Below, in pieces: positions 46,904 through 54,871 of a stretch of DNA of 64,000 nucleotides. Positions within the stretch are counted from its first letter, which is position 1, and each line of letters starts with the position of its first letter. The translations under genes were made by a program, and so were the position numbers. The stretch spans positions 620,001 through 684,000 of the forward strand of contig JAGYKE010000005.1 in NCBI GenBank assembly GCA_018401465.1, written 5' to 3'. The notes under the pieces were generated by a model. The model did not search any database. It was given only the letters and a program-made list of their open reading frames with translations, and was not told the DNA's origin. The DNA is from Aestuariivita sp. (GTDB lineage Bacteria > Pseudomonadota > Alphaproteobacteria > Rhodobacterales > Rhodobacteraceae).

Positions 46904-47869
46904 ATGGTTATGAAAGGTGTGACGCTGCGCGGGCTCGAAGTGTTCGAGGCGCTGGCGGCAAGCGGATCGGTGGCGCAGGCCTCCGAGATGACGGGCCTGT
47001 CCCAGCCCGCCGTGAGCCAGCAGATCCGCAACCTCGAAACCGCTTTGGGGGTCGATCTGGTCGATCACGGCAAGCGGCCGATGACGCTCACCGCGGCGGG
47101 GCGCAGTTTCCTTGCGCGGACGGAAAGGGTGCTGACCGAACTGCGGCTGGCACAAAGCGAACTGACGGTGATGGATCTCACGCATCTGAGCACGCTGTCG
47201 ATCGGGCTGATCGACGATTTCGACAACGATCTGACGCCGCGGCTGGTCACGATCCTCGCCGACAGCCTGACGCGGGCGCGCTTCAAGCTGATCACCGCCC
47301 CCAGCCACGAGATCAGCCAGGCCATGGTCGACCGCAAGCTGCATATCGCCATCGCCGCGACCACCGGGCAGATGCGGGACGGGATCGTCGAATACCCGCT
47401 GGTGCGCGACCCCTTCATCCTTGTGACACCGAAAGGGTTCGATCTCGATACAGGCAATGTGATTGCCTCGCTCCGCACCATGCCGCTCCTGCGCTACGAA
47501 CGCCAGCAACTGATCGGTCGCCAGATCGAGGCGCATCTGGCGCGGCAGAAGCTGGTTTTCGACGAACGCTTCGAGGTGGGCAGCCATCTGGCACTCATGG
47601 CGATGGTGGCGCGGCGGATCGGCTGGGCGATCACGACGCCCTTGGGCTACATGCGCGCGGCGCGGTTCCATGACGACATCGTCGCCCACGCCCTGCCGTT
47701 TGCGGCCTTCGCGCGCACCATCTCGCTGTTTGCGGCATCCGACTGGGCTGACCGCGTGCCGCGCGACGTGGCCCAGACCATGCGGCGGCTGGTGCAGGCC
47801 CACATGATCGACCCCGCGCTGACGCGGCTGCCATGGCTGGGCGGGCAATTGCGGGTGATCGAGGAGTGA
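46904..47869 (+). CDS. LysR-family transcriptional regulator
   Basis: About 321 residues. N-terminal winged helix-turn-helix (GVTLRGLEVFEALAASGSVA QASEMTGLSQPAVSQQIRNL) followed by a two-lobe effector-binding domain (LSIGLIDDFDNDLTPRLVTI ... GIVEYPLVRDPFILVTP). The effector is unknown; by position it would be a sulfonate intermediate or related compound. Two close ATGs (46904 and 46910) are possible; the TTG-initiated longer frame runs through the operator palindrome. Probably regulates the divergent dehydrogenase-cuyA-racemase genes. Confidence 0.9.
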   Translation: MVMKGVTLRGLEVFEALAASGSVAQASEMTGLSQPAVSQQIRNLETALGVDLVDHGKRPMTLTAAGRSFLARTERVLTELRLAQSELTVMDLTHLSTLSIGLIDDFDNDLTPRLVTILADSLTRARFKLITAPSHEISQAMVDRKLHIAIAATTGQMRDGIVEYPLVRDPFILVTPKGFDLDTGNVIASLRTMPLLRYERQQLIGRQIEAHLARQKLVFDERFEVGSHLALMAMVARRIGWAITTPLGYMRAARFHDDIVAHALPFAAFARTISLFAASDWADRVPRDVAQTMRRLVQAHMIDPALTRLPWLGGQLRVIEE

Positions 47870-47993
47870 GACCGGGCGCATGATCGGGGCGGGACGGGGC
47901 ATTGCCCCCCTGCTTCCCCCGGGCGCGGGGCGGCGCGCAAGGCCCGCCAGCGACCTTCCGGAAGAAAAATCCGCCGATTTCGAAATCCGGAAT

Positions 47994-48452
47994 TCAGCGC
48001 CCGCCTTGAGCCTTGCGCAGGCTGGCGGCAAGGCCCGCGGCGCAGGTTTCGATCAGGTCGAGCGTACCGTCGAAATCGCGGGTGTAATACGGGTCGGGGA
48101 CGTGATCTGCAGCGCTTTCGGGCGTAAAGTCCGTGAACAGACGCACCGGCGTTTCAGAACCGTACGGGCGCAGCGCCTCGAGCCGCGCCATGTTCTGCGC
48201 GTCCATGCAGAGGATCAGATCGAACCTCCCGAAATCCGCCGCGCTCACCTGTCGGGCCCGCAGGCCGGATATGTCGATACCGCGCGCGCGGGCGGCTGCT
48301 TGCATCGGGGAATAGGGAGGCTCGCCCATGTGCCAGTCCGAGGTGCCGGCGCTGTCGATGACCGCATCGGGCAGGAGGGCGCGCAGCACGCCTTCTGCGG
48401 CGGGTGAGCGACAGATGTTGCCCAGACAGACACAGAGGATACGAATGGTCAT
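47994..48452 (-). CDS. Low-molecular-weight protein tyrosine phosphatase family
   Basis: 152 residues. The phosphatase loop is VCLGNICRSP (Cys-x5-Arg-Ser) near the N-terminus, the general acid Asp is in DPYYTRDF, and the middle HMGEPPYSPMQAAARARGID is typical of true LMW-PTPs rather than arsenate reductases, which have a different acid loop. Ribosome site AAGGGG 5 bases before ATG. Divergent from the sirtuin pseudogene with 42 bases between starts. Confidence 0.92.
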   Translation of the reverse strand: MTIRILCVCLGNICRSPAAEGVLRALLPDAVIDSAGTSDWHMGEPPYSPMQAAARARGIDISGLRARQVSAADFGRFDLILCMDAQNMARLEALRPYGSETPVRLFTDFTPESAADHVPDPYYTRDFDGTLDLIETCAAGLAASLRKAQGGR

Positions 48453-48494
48453 GGCGGCCCCTTTCCGGTCGCAGAGCTAACGCATGGGGGCGGC

Positions 48495-49193
48495 ATGGAA
48501 AAGATCGTGATCCTGACGGGCGCGGGGCTGTCGGCGGAAAGCGGGCTTGGCACCTTCCGCGATGCGGGCGGCCTCTGGCAGCAGCACCGGATCGAGGATG
48601 TGGCCACGCCCGAAGGCTTCGCCCGCGATCCCGGGCTGGTCCACTGCTTCTACAATGCGCGCCGCAAGCAGGCCGCCGCCGCGCGGCCCAATGCCGCCCA
48701 TAAGGCGCTGGCGCGGCTGCAGCGCGACTGGCCCGGCGAGGTGGTGATCGTCACGCAGAACGTCGATGCCCTGCACGAGGCGGGCGGCGCCGCCCGGGTC
48801 ATCCACATGCACGGGGAACTGGCGGGCGCGCTCTGTGCCGACTGCGGGCATCGCTGGCCCGCGCCCGAAGAGATGGCGCCCGGCCACCCCTGCCCCGCCT
48901 GCGCCGCGCCCGAGGCCCGTCCCGATGTCGTCTGGTTCGGGGAAATCCCCTAGCGGATGGACGAGATCATGGCGCATCTGGCCGGCACCGATCTCTTCGC
49001 CGCGATCGGCACGTCGGGTCAGGTCTATCCGGCCGCCGCCTTCGTGCAGGAAGCAGCCTTCGCCGGGTCGCATACGGTCGAGCTGAACCTCGAACCCTCG
49101 GCGGTGGTGTCGGATTTCGCCGAGACCCGCTTCGGCCCGGCGACGCGCGTCGTGCCCGTCTGGGTAGACGGGCTGCTGTCCCGCGCGGGCTGA
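48495..49193 (+). pseudogene. cobB: NAD-dependent protein deacylase (sirtuin) interrupted by in-frame TAG
   Basis: One frame of 232 sense codons split by a TAG at 48951-48953 (codon 153). N-terminal part: ILTGAGLSAESGLGTFRDAG GLW, the class III Tyr/Arg pair in FYNARRKQ (acyl-succinyl pocket), TQNVDALHEAGG, catalytic His in VIHMHGEL and a zinc ribbon (CADCGHRW ... CPACA). The part after [33 protein letters not shown], is fully conserved and in the same frame. Relatives have Tyr at this point (GEMPYRM-type), so a single change TAT/TAC to TAG explains it. The short product would lack the GTSG nucleotide loop. It is a recent nonsense mutation, a base-call error, or a readthrough site. Confidence 0.88.
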
Positions 49194-49216
49194 CCCCGCG
49201 CGGGACGGGTGGCAGG

Positions 49217-49702
49217 TCAGCCGCCCGATTTCATCTGGCCGTGGGCATGGCCATGCCCGCCTTCGGGCTTGCGTTCGAGATCGACGGGAATGGTCACCGC
49301 GATTTCGCCCGCCTTCTCGAAGACCAGCGTGACATCGACATTGTCGCCATGGGCCAGCGACCGCTTCAGCCCCATGAACATTACATGGTCGCCGCCGCGC
49401 GCGAGCATGGCCATGCCGCCCGCGGGCACGACGAATCCGTCCTTGACCTCGACCATGCGCATCACGCCGTTGGCGTCTTGCAGGTGGGTGTGCAGTTCCA
49501 CGCGTTCGGCCACGTCAGACCGGGCCTCGATCAGGCGGTCATCTTCAGTGCCGGTGTTCATCAGGTCCATGAAGGCCGCGCCGCTCATCGCGGTAGCGGT
49601 CGAGACGCGGGCATAGGGCTCCTTGACCATGATGTCGGCCATCGCGGATCCGGCGAACAGGGCGGTTGCGGCAGCCGCCGCGAGAATCATCTTGAAAGAC
49701 AT
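49217..49702 (-). CDS. PCu(A)C-type copper chaperone
   Basis: 161 residues with signal peptide MSFKMILAAAAATALFAGSAMA; periplasmic protein that delivers Cu(I), mainly to cytochrome oxidase. The copper site is spread over VELHTHLQDANGVMRMVEVK and GGDHVMFMGL (His and Met ligands in the PCuAC order). The C-terminal tail GGHGHAHGQMKSGG adds a His-rich metal-binding end. Ribosome site AAGGA before the ATG. Follows a DUF2946-type gene in the same direction, a frequent pairing in copper-handling loci. Confidence 0.92.
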   Translation of the reverse strand: MSFKMILAAAAATALFAGSAMADIMVKEPYARVSTATAMSGAAFMDLMNTGTEDDRLIEARSDVAERVELHTHLQDANGVMRMVEVKDGFVVPAGGMAMLARGGDHVMFMGLKRSLAHGDNVDVTLVFEKAGEIAVTIPVDLERKPEGGHGHAHGQMKSGG

Positions 49703-49748
49703 GGGTGTTTTCCTTCGGTGTCTTGCATTGGAGTTTCGGTCTGCAGTC

Positions 49749-50102
49749 TCAGACCGCGACCGGAGGACCCCGGGGCAGGACAACAGCAGGCGCGGCTTGG
49801 CCCGCCGTCTGCGCGCCCGCAGCCACCGTCGCCGCGCGGCATCCGGCAGAGGGGAGCGCCAGTGAAGCATCGGGAGGCGCAAACCCTGCAAGCAGCGCCA
49901 GCGTGCAGTCAGGACACAGATGCGGTGCCGTGACGGCTTGGCCGTCTTCGTCGGTGAAAACGATCACGACCCCCTGCCCAATGCAGAGCGTCATGGTCCC
50001 CGTGACCGGGTTTGCCCCTTTCGATGCCGCAGCTGCCTGCCCTGCAATGGACAGCGACAGCGCCAGACAGACTGAGAGCAGGATGCGCGACAGGCGGAAC
50101 AT
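49749..50102 (-). CDS. Secreted DUF2946-like protein, copper-associated
   Basis: 117 residues from ATG 50102; signal peptide MFRLSRILLSVCLALSLSIA ending near GQAAAA. The mature part has a Cys pair in HLCPDCTLALLAG, another Cys in MTLCIGQG, and a proline-rich C-terminus. It looks like the small periplasmic DUF2946 proteins next to PCu(A)C chaperones. A 31-codon longer frame crosses the region beside the rpmB terminator and is not used. Function unknown; metal handling is inferred from the neighbour. Confidence 0.7.
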   Translation of the reverse strand: MFRLSRILLSVCLALSLSIAGQAAAASKGANPVTGTMTLCIGQGVVIVFTDEDGQAVTAPHLCPDCTLALLAGFAPPDASLALPSAGCRAATVAAGAQTAGQAAPAVVLPRGPPVAV

Positions 50103-50163
50103 GAAGGCGATATGAACGCAGGGCGCGCGCGCTGCAAGCGGTGCGACGTCGCAGGCGCGCAAC

Positions 50164-50191
50164 AAAAAACCCCGCGCTGGACAGCGCGGGG
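50164..50191 (-). terminator. Rho-independent terminator of rpmB
   Basis: CCCCGCGCT-GTCC-AGCGCGGGG (perfect 9-bp stem, 50170-50191) followed leftward by six T (50164-50169). It begins 27 bases after the rpmB stop. Confidence 0.93.
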
Positions 50192-50217
50192 TCATCCGAA
50201 ATCCGTCTTGGACAGGG

Positions 50218-50508
50218 TCACGCCGTGGCGGAAGCTGCCTTGGCGATGTCCTTCTTGATCTTCAGCGCGCCGGCCGACAGTTCGTCGTCCTTCGCCTTGG
50301 CCAGGAAGGCGTCGAGCCCACCGCGGTGATCCACGCTACGCAGCGCATGCGCCGAAATGCGCAGCTTGAACGTCCGGCCCAGCGTTTCCGACTGGAGCGA
50401 CACGACGTTCAGGTTCGGCAGGAACCGGCGTCTGGTCTTGTTGTTGGCATGGCTGACATTATTGCCGCTCATCGGGCCTTTTCCGGTCAGTTCGCAAACG
50501 CGCGACAT
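50218..50508 (-). CDS. rpmB: Ribosomal protein L28
   Basis: 96-residue large-subunit protein. [34 protein letters not shown] is diagnostic. No zinc Cys motif, as usual in alphaproteobacteria. AAGGA stands 8 bases before ATG 50508; the longer frame is not used. Single-gene transcript with its own promoter and terminator. Confidence 0.98.
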   Translation of the reverse strand: MSRVCELTGKGPMSGNNVSHANNKTRRRFLPNLNVVSLQSETLGRTFKLRISAHALRSVDHRGGLDAFLAKAKDDELSAGALKIKKDIAKAASATA

Positions 50509-50598
50509 GGGGTTCGTCCTTCGTCTGGTGGTCCGCTGCGTCGCGGCCAAATGTGCGAGGGCGCGGCCAACGGCTGCGCCCGGAAACTCGTGGAGCGT

Positions 50599-50627
50599 GC
50601 TTTAGGAGGAATCGCGGGGATGGTCAA
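50599..50627 (-). promoter_or_regulatory. Likely rpmB promoter
   Basis: Reading leftward: -35 TTGACC (50622-50627), 17-base spacer, -10 TAAAGC (50599-50604), about 90 bases before the rpmB start. Confidence 0.55.
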
Positions 50628-50642
50628 CCCGGTTTGGCGCGC

Positions 50643-51620
50643 TCAGCCCCCGCGCAGACGCAACAGCATCTCTTGCGCGGCCGCCGCCGGAGCCTTGGCG
50701 CCCTGCGCAACCTCGCGGCCGAGCGCCTCCATCGCCGCGCGGGCGTCAGGGGCATTCAGCCGCGCAAGAAGGGCAGCGCGCACTTCCTCCTCGAACCAGT
50801 GGCGCGCCTGCTCGGCGCGGCGCGCCTCCCAATGGCCTTGGGCGCGCCGCCAATCGGTGAGGCCCGTAATCTCGTCCCAGGTCCGGGTCAGCCCCTCTTC
50901 CGCCAGCGCCGAGACCATCATCGCCTTGGGAAAATCGGGCGGATCCTGCGGCCGTCTGCGCAGAAGGCGCAGCGCACCGGCATAATCCGCGCAGGTCCGC
51001 GTCGCCGCCGGTTTCAGGTCGCCATCGGCCTTGTTGACAAGGATGAGGTCGGCCATCTCCATGATCCCGCGCTTGACGCCCTGCAATTCGTCGCCCCCCG
51101 CGGGTGCCAGAAGCAGCACGAACACGTCCGACATCTGCGCCACCACGGTTTCTGACTGGCCGACGCCCACGGTTTCGATCAGCACGACATTGAAGCCCGC
51201 CGCCTCGCACAGCGCGACCGCCTCGCGCGTGCGGCGGGCGACGCCGCCCAGATGCGTCTGGCTGGGCGAGGGCCGGATATAGGCGGCCTTCTCGCGGGCC
51301 AACCGGTCCATGCGCGTCTTGTCGCCAAGGATCGAACCGCCCGACCGCGCGCTCGACGGATCGACCGCCAGAACCGCCACGCGCAGGCCCTGCGCGACCA
51401 GCATCATGCCGAAGGCTTCGATGAAGGTGGACTTGCCCACGCCCGGCGTTCCCGACAGCCCGATGCGCAGCGCCTGCCGCCCCGTCCCGGCGAGTTGGTC
51501 CAGAAGTGCGGTCGCCTGCGCGCGGTGATCGGCGCGGCCGCTTTCCACAAGCGTGATCGCGCGGGCCAGCGCGCGGCGGTCGCCGTTCACGATGCTGTTG
51601 CCTAGCTCTGCGATGTCCAT
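50643..51620 (-). CDS. meaB: MeaB, methylmalonyl-CoA mutase-associated GTPase
   Basis: 325-residue G3E-type GTPase that gates cobalamin loading and protects methylmalonyl-CoA mutase. Walker A LSGTPGVGKSTFIEAFG, switch I region AVDPSSARSGGSILGDKTRM, switch III/IV parts ETVGVGQSETVVAQMSDVFV and base-recognition NKADGD. ATG 51620 has AAGGA 7 bases upstream. It lies 35 kb from the mutase gene rather than next to it. The ethylmalonyl-CoA mutase could be a second client in this organism group. Confidence 0.94.
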   Translation of the reverse strand: MDIAELGNSIVNGDRRALARAITLVESGRADHRAQATALLDQLAGTGRQALRIGLSGTPGVGKSTFIEAFGMMLVAQGLRVAVLAVDPSSARSGGSILGDKTRMDRLAREKAAYIRPSPSQTHLGGVARRTREAVALCEAAGFNVVLIETVGVGQSETVVAQMSDVFVLLLAPAGGDELQGVKRGIMEMADLILVNKADGDLKPAATRTCADYAGALRLLRRRPQDPPDFPKAMMVSALAEEGLTRTWDEITGLTDWRRAQGHWEARRAEQARHWFEEEVRAALLARLNAPDARAAMEALGREVAQGAKAPAAAAQEMLLRLRGG

Positions 51621-51662
51621 GCGCCTATCCTTTGTGCGCTTCATGGCTTGGGAGGGTCCGGC

Positions 51663-52379
51663 TTGTCCAGTCCGCAAGGCTTGCAGCGCTCGGTCGTGGC
51701 GCTGATAGCGATGCTTGTCGCGCCTCCTGCGGTGGCCTTCGACGCGCAGTTCGACGTGTTCTATCAAGGCGTTCGCATCGGCGTCTTCGCCCAGACCGGC
51801 GCGGTGGACCCGCGCGCCTATACGACCTCGGTCGCTTTCGCGGGGACCGGGCTTGTCGCAGCGCTGGCCGAGGTCCGGGTGTCGATGCAGGCGGCGGGCC
51901 GCGTCCGGGGCGAGGCCTTCCTGCCGGACCTGTTTCAGGAGGATGTGACCTTCGGCGCGCGCCGGTCCGATGTTCAGATGAGTTATGAAGACGGCACGCC
52001 GCGCCTGTCGGGCGGCAAGCTCGGGACCGAGGAGGCCCAGAGCCTCGATCCCGCTGACCAGACCGGCACCGTTGATCCCGCAACCGTCCTGCTGATCGCC
52101 GCCCGCGACCAGCCGCGCGCAGGTTTGTGCCGTATCGATCAGCCCGTCTTCGACGGGGCACGGCGCACCCGGCTGATCCTGGACACCGCGCAGACCGACG
52201 GGGACCGCGTCATCTGCCGGGGCCGGTTCCTGAGGCTGGGCGGCTATTCCGAACGCCAGTTGCGGCAGGGCCGCGTGGTCGAGGTGACCCTGACCTATGC
52301 GCCTGGGGGCGATACCATGCAGCTGGTCGAGGCGCGGCTGAACTCACCCCGCGGGAGGATCGACGCGGTGCGCCGCTGA
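51663..52379 (+). CDS. Secreted DUF3108 protein
   Basis: 238 residues from TTG 51663, which has GGGAGGG about 6 bases upstream and begins an ordinary signal peptide (MSSPQGLQRSVVALIAMLVA PPAVAF). The mature part FDAQFDVFYQGVRIGVFAQT and VICRGRFLRLGGYSERQLRQ fits DUF3108, periplasmic proteins with a lipocalin- or LolA-like barrel. Function unknown. Divergent from meaB; followed after 44 bases by hrpB. Confidence 0.8.
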   Translation: MSSPQGLQRSVVALIAMLVAPPAVAFDAQFDVFYQGVRIGVFAQTGAVDPRAYTTSVAFAGTGLVAALAEVRVSMQAAGRVRGEAFLPDLFQEDVTFGARRSDVQMSYEDGTPRLSGGKLGTEEAQSLDPADQTGTVDPATVLLIAARDQPRAGLCRIDQPVFDGARRTRLILDTAQTDGDRVICRGRFLRLGGYSERQLRQGRVVEVTLTYAPGGDTMQLVEARLNSPRGRIDAVRR

Positions 52380-52423
52380 GGGGGGCCGCTGGACGCCCCC
52401 GCCGCTTCCGCGATAAGGCGGCC

Positions 52424-54871
52424 ATGACGCCGCTGCCCATCGACGCCGCCCTGCCCGACCTGATCGCCGCGCTTGACCGGCGGGGCCGCGCCGTGCTGCA
52501 GGCACCGCCCGGCGCGGGCAAGACCACCCGCGTGCCGTTGGCGATGCTGGAGGCCGGGTTGACCCCGGGCCGCATCGTCATGCTCGAACCCCGCCGCCTG
52601 GCCGCCCGCGCCGCCGCCGCGCGGATGGCCGCGACTTTGGGCGAAGAGATAGGCGCAACGGTCGGCTACCGCATCCGGGGCGAGGCGAAAGTGTCGCCCG
52701 CGACGCGGATCGAAGTGGTCACAGAAGGCATCCTGACCCGGATGATCCAGTCGCAGCCCGACCTGCCCGGCATCGGCGCGGTGATCTTCGACGAATTCCA
52801 CGAACGCTCGCTCAACGCCGATCTGGGGCTGGCGCTTTGCCTCGAGATCGCGGGCGCGCTGCGCGACGACCTGATCCTGCTGGCTATGTCCGCCACGCTC
52901 GATGCCCAGCCGGTGGCCGATCTGATGGAGGCGCCGGTGGTGACGTCCGAGGGGCGCGCCTTTCCGGTCGATCTGCGCTGGCTTGACCGGCCGCTCGGCC
53001 CCGGCGCGCGCTGGCAGGATGCGCTGCACGATCTGGTGGTGGTGGCCGAGGCCGTGACCCGGTCCTTGGGCGGCGGCATCTTGGTCTTCCTGCCCGGCGA
53101 AGGCGAAATCCGCCGTGCCGAGGGGGCGCTGAAGACCCGCCTGCCGGGCGATTGCCGGTTGCAGCCGCTGTTCGGGGCGATGGACTTCGCCGCGCAGCGC
53201 GCAGCACTCGAACCGCTGGCGCAGGGGCGCAAGGTGGTGCTGGCGACGTCCATTGCGGAAACCTCGCTCACCCTGCCCGACATCAGGGTCGTGGTCGATG
53301 CGGGCCGGGCGCGGCGGGCGCGGTTCGATCCGGGGTCGGGGATGTCGCGGCTTGTCACCGAACGGGTGACGCGGGCCGAGGCCACCCAGCGCGCGGGCCG
53401 GGCGGGGCGCGTGGCGGAAGGCGTCTGCTATCGGCTCTGGACGAAGGGAGAGGAAGGCGCGCTCGCCCCCTTCCCCCCGGCCGAGATCGAGGCAGCCGAT
53501 CTGGCCAGTCTGGCACTCGACCTCGCGCTCTGGGGGGCGGGGCCAGATGATCTGGCGTTCCTCACGCGCCCGAATGCGGGGGTCTATTCGGAAGCGCAGG
53601 CGCTTTTGCGGATGCTGGGCGCGCTTGATGCGCGGGGTCTTATCACCGCGCATGGTCGCCTGTTGGCCGCACTGCCGCTGCACCCGCGGCTGGGGCACAT
53701 GCTGGCCCGGGGCGGCAGGCCCGCCGCCGATCTGGCGGCGCTGTTGGGCGACCGCGACATCCTGCAGGGCGCGCCGGTGGACATGACGCTGAGGCTCGAA
53801 GCCTTGCGCGACACCGCGCGCTTCCGCCGGGAGCGCGGGCTGGGTCTGCGTGACGCCACGCTGGCGCGGGTCAGGGACGAAGCACGCAGGTTGCGGCGCG
53901 ATGCAAGAGAGGCGGCAGAGCTGTCGGACGCGGAGCTTGCCGCGTTGGCCTATCCCGACCGCGTGGCGCAGCGCCGCAAGGGGGATCAGCCGCGCTATGT
54001 CCTGTCGGGCGGCAAGGGCGCGGTCCTGCCCGAAGGTGATCCGCTGGCGACGGCGCCCTTCCTTGTCGTCACCGATACCGACGGCGACCCGCGCGAGGCC
54101 CGGGTGCGCGGCGCCTTCGCGATCTCCGAGGGCGAGATCCGCGCGCTGTTCGCCGACCAGATCATGGCGGTCGAGGTGGTGGAATGGTCGCGCCGCGACA
54201 ACCGCGTGACCGCGCGCAGGCAGGAGCGCTTCAGCGCGCTGATCTTGACTGACCGGGCCTGGACCGACGCACCGCAGGACGCCGTCGCGCGCGCCATGTG
54301 CGAGGGCGTGCGGGCGCTCGGCCTGCGGCTTGACGGGGCCGCGGCGCGGCTGGCGGCGCGGGTGGAGCTGGCGCGCGGCGGCGGCGCGGAACTGCCCGAT
54401 TTTTCCGAGGTCGGGCTGCTTGCGACGCTGGAAGACTGGCTGGCCCCGATGCTGGGCGGCGTGCGCAGCGCCGAGGATTGGCGGCGGTTCGACCCCTACC
54501 CGGCCTTGGCCGCGCGGCTGACATGGGACCAGACGCAGATGCTCGACCGCATTGCGCCCGCGAAGTTCGAGACACCCTTGGGCCGGTCCGTCGCCATCGA
54601 CTATTCCGGGGGCCTCCCGGAAATCGCCGTCCGCCTGCAGGAGATGTTCGGTCTTTCCACCCATCCGACCAGCGGCGGCGTGCCGCTCAAGATCACGCTG
54701 CTGTCCCCGGCGGGCCGCCCGGTGCAGGTCACGCAGGACCTGCCGGGTTTCTGGGACACGTCCTATGCGGATGTGCGCAAGGACATGCGCGGGCGATACC
54801 CCCGCCATCCCTGGCCCGAGAACCCGCGCGAAGCCGACCCGACGCTGCGCGCAAAGCCGCGCGGGACCTAA
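52424..54871 (+). CDS. hrpB: ATP-dependent helicase HrpB
   Basis: 815-residue DEAH-type RNA helicase. Motif I APPGAGKTTRVP, motif II DEFHERS, motif III MSATLD, motif VI TQRAGRAGRVAEGV, then the helicase-associated domain and the HrpB-specific C-terminal domain (FETPLGRSVAIDYSGGLPEI; VPLKITLLSPAGRPVQVTQD; YPRHPWPENP). Role unknown in detail. The last 4 bases overlap the end of the convergent gnd. Confidence 0.95.
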   Translation: MTPLPIDAALPDLIAALDRRGRAVLQAPPGAGKTTRVPLAMLEAGLTPGRIVMLEPRRLAARAAAARMAATLGEEIGATVGYRIRGEAKVSPATRIEVVTEGILTRMIQSQPDLPGIGAVIFDEFHERSLNADLGLALCLEIAGALRDDLILLAMSATLDAQPVADLMEAPVVTSEGRAFPVDLRWLDRPLGPGARWQDALHDLVVVAEAVTRSLGGGILVFLPGEGEIRRAEGALKTRLPGDCRLQPLFGAMDFAAQRAALEPLAQGRKVVLATSIAETSLTLPDIRVVVDAGRARRARFDPGSGMSRLVTERVTRAEATQRAGRAGRVAEGVCYRLWTKGEEGALAPFPPAEIEAADLASLALDLALWGAGPDDLAFLTRPNAGVYSEAQALLRMLGALDARGLITAHGRLLAALPLHPRLGHMLARGGRPAADLAALLGDRDILQGAPVDMTLRLEALRDTARFRRERGLGLRDATLARVRDEARRLRRDAREAAELSDAELAALAYPDRVAQRRKGDQPRYVLSGGKGAVLPEGDPLATAPFLVVTDTDGDPREARVRGAFAISEGEIRALFADQIMAVEVVEWSRRDNRVTARRQERFSALILTDRAWTDAPQDAVARAMCEGVRALGLRLDGAAARLAARVELARGGGAELPDFSEVGLLATLEDWLAPMLGGVRSAEDWRRFDPYPALAARLTWDQTQMLDRIAPAKFETPLGRSVAIDYSGGLPEIAVRLQEMFGLSTHPTSGGVPLKITLLSPAGRPVQVTQDLPGFWDTSYADVRKDMRGRYPRHPWPENPREADPTLRAKPRGT

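Noticed and set aside
47870-47993. Terminator between the LysR and LMW-phosphatase genes
   Set aside because: Only a 5-bp AAATC/GATTT stem followed by T-rich sequence; too weak to call.
48495-49193. Two separate genes on either side of 48953
   Set aside because: Both parts are in the same frame and together make one normal-length sirtuin; the second part has no ribosome site.
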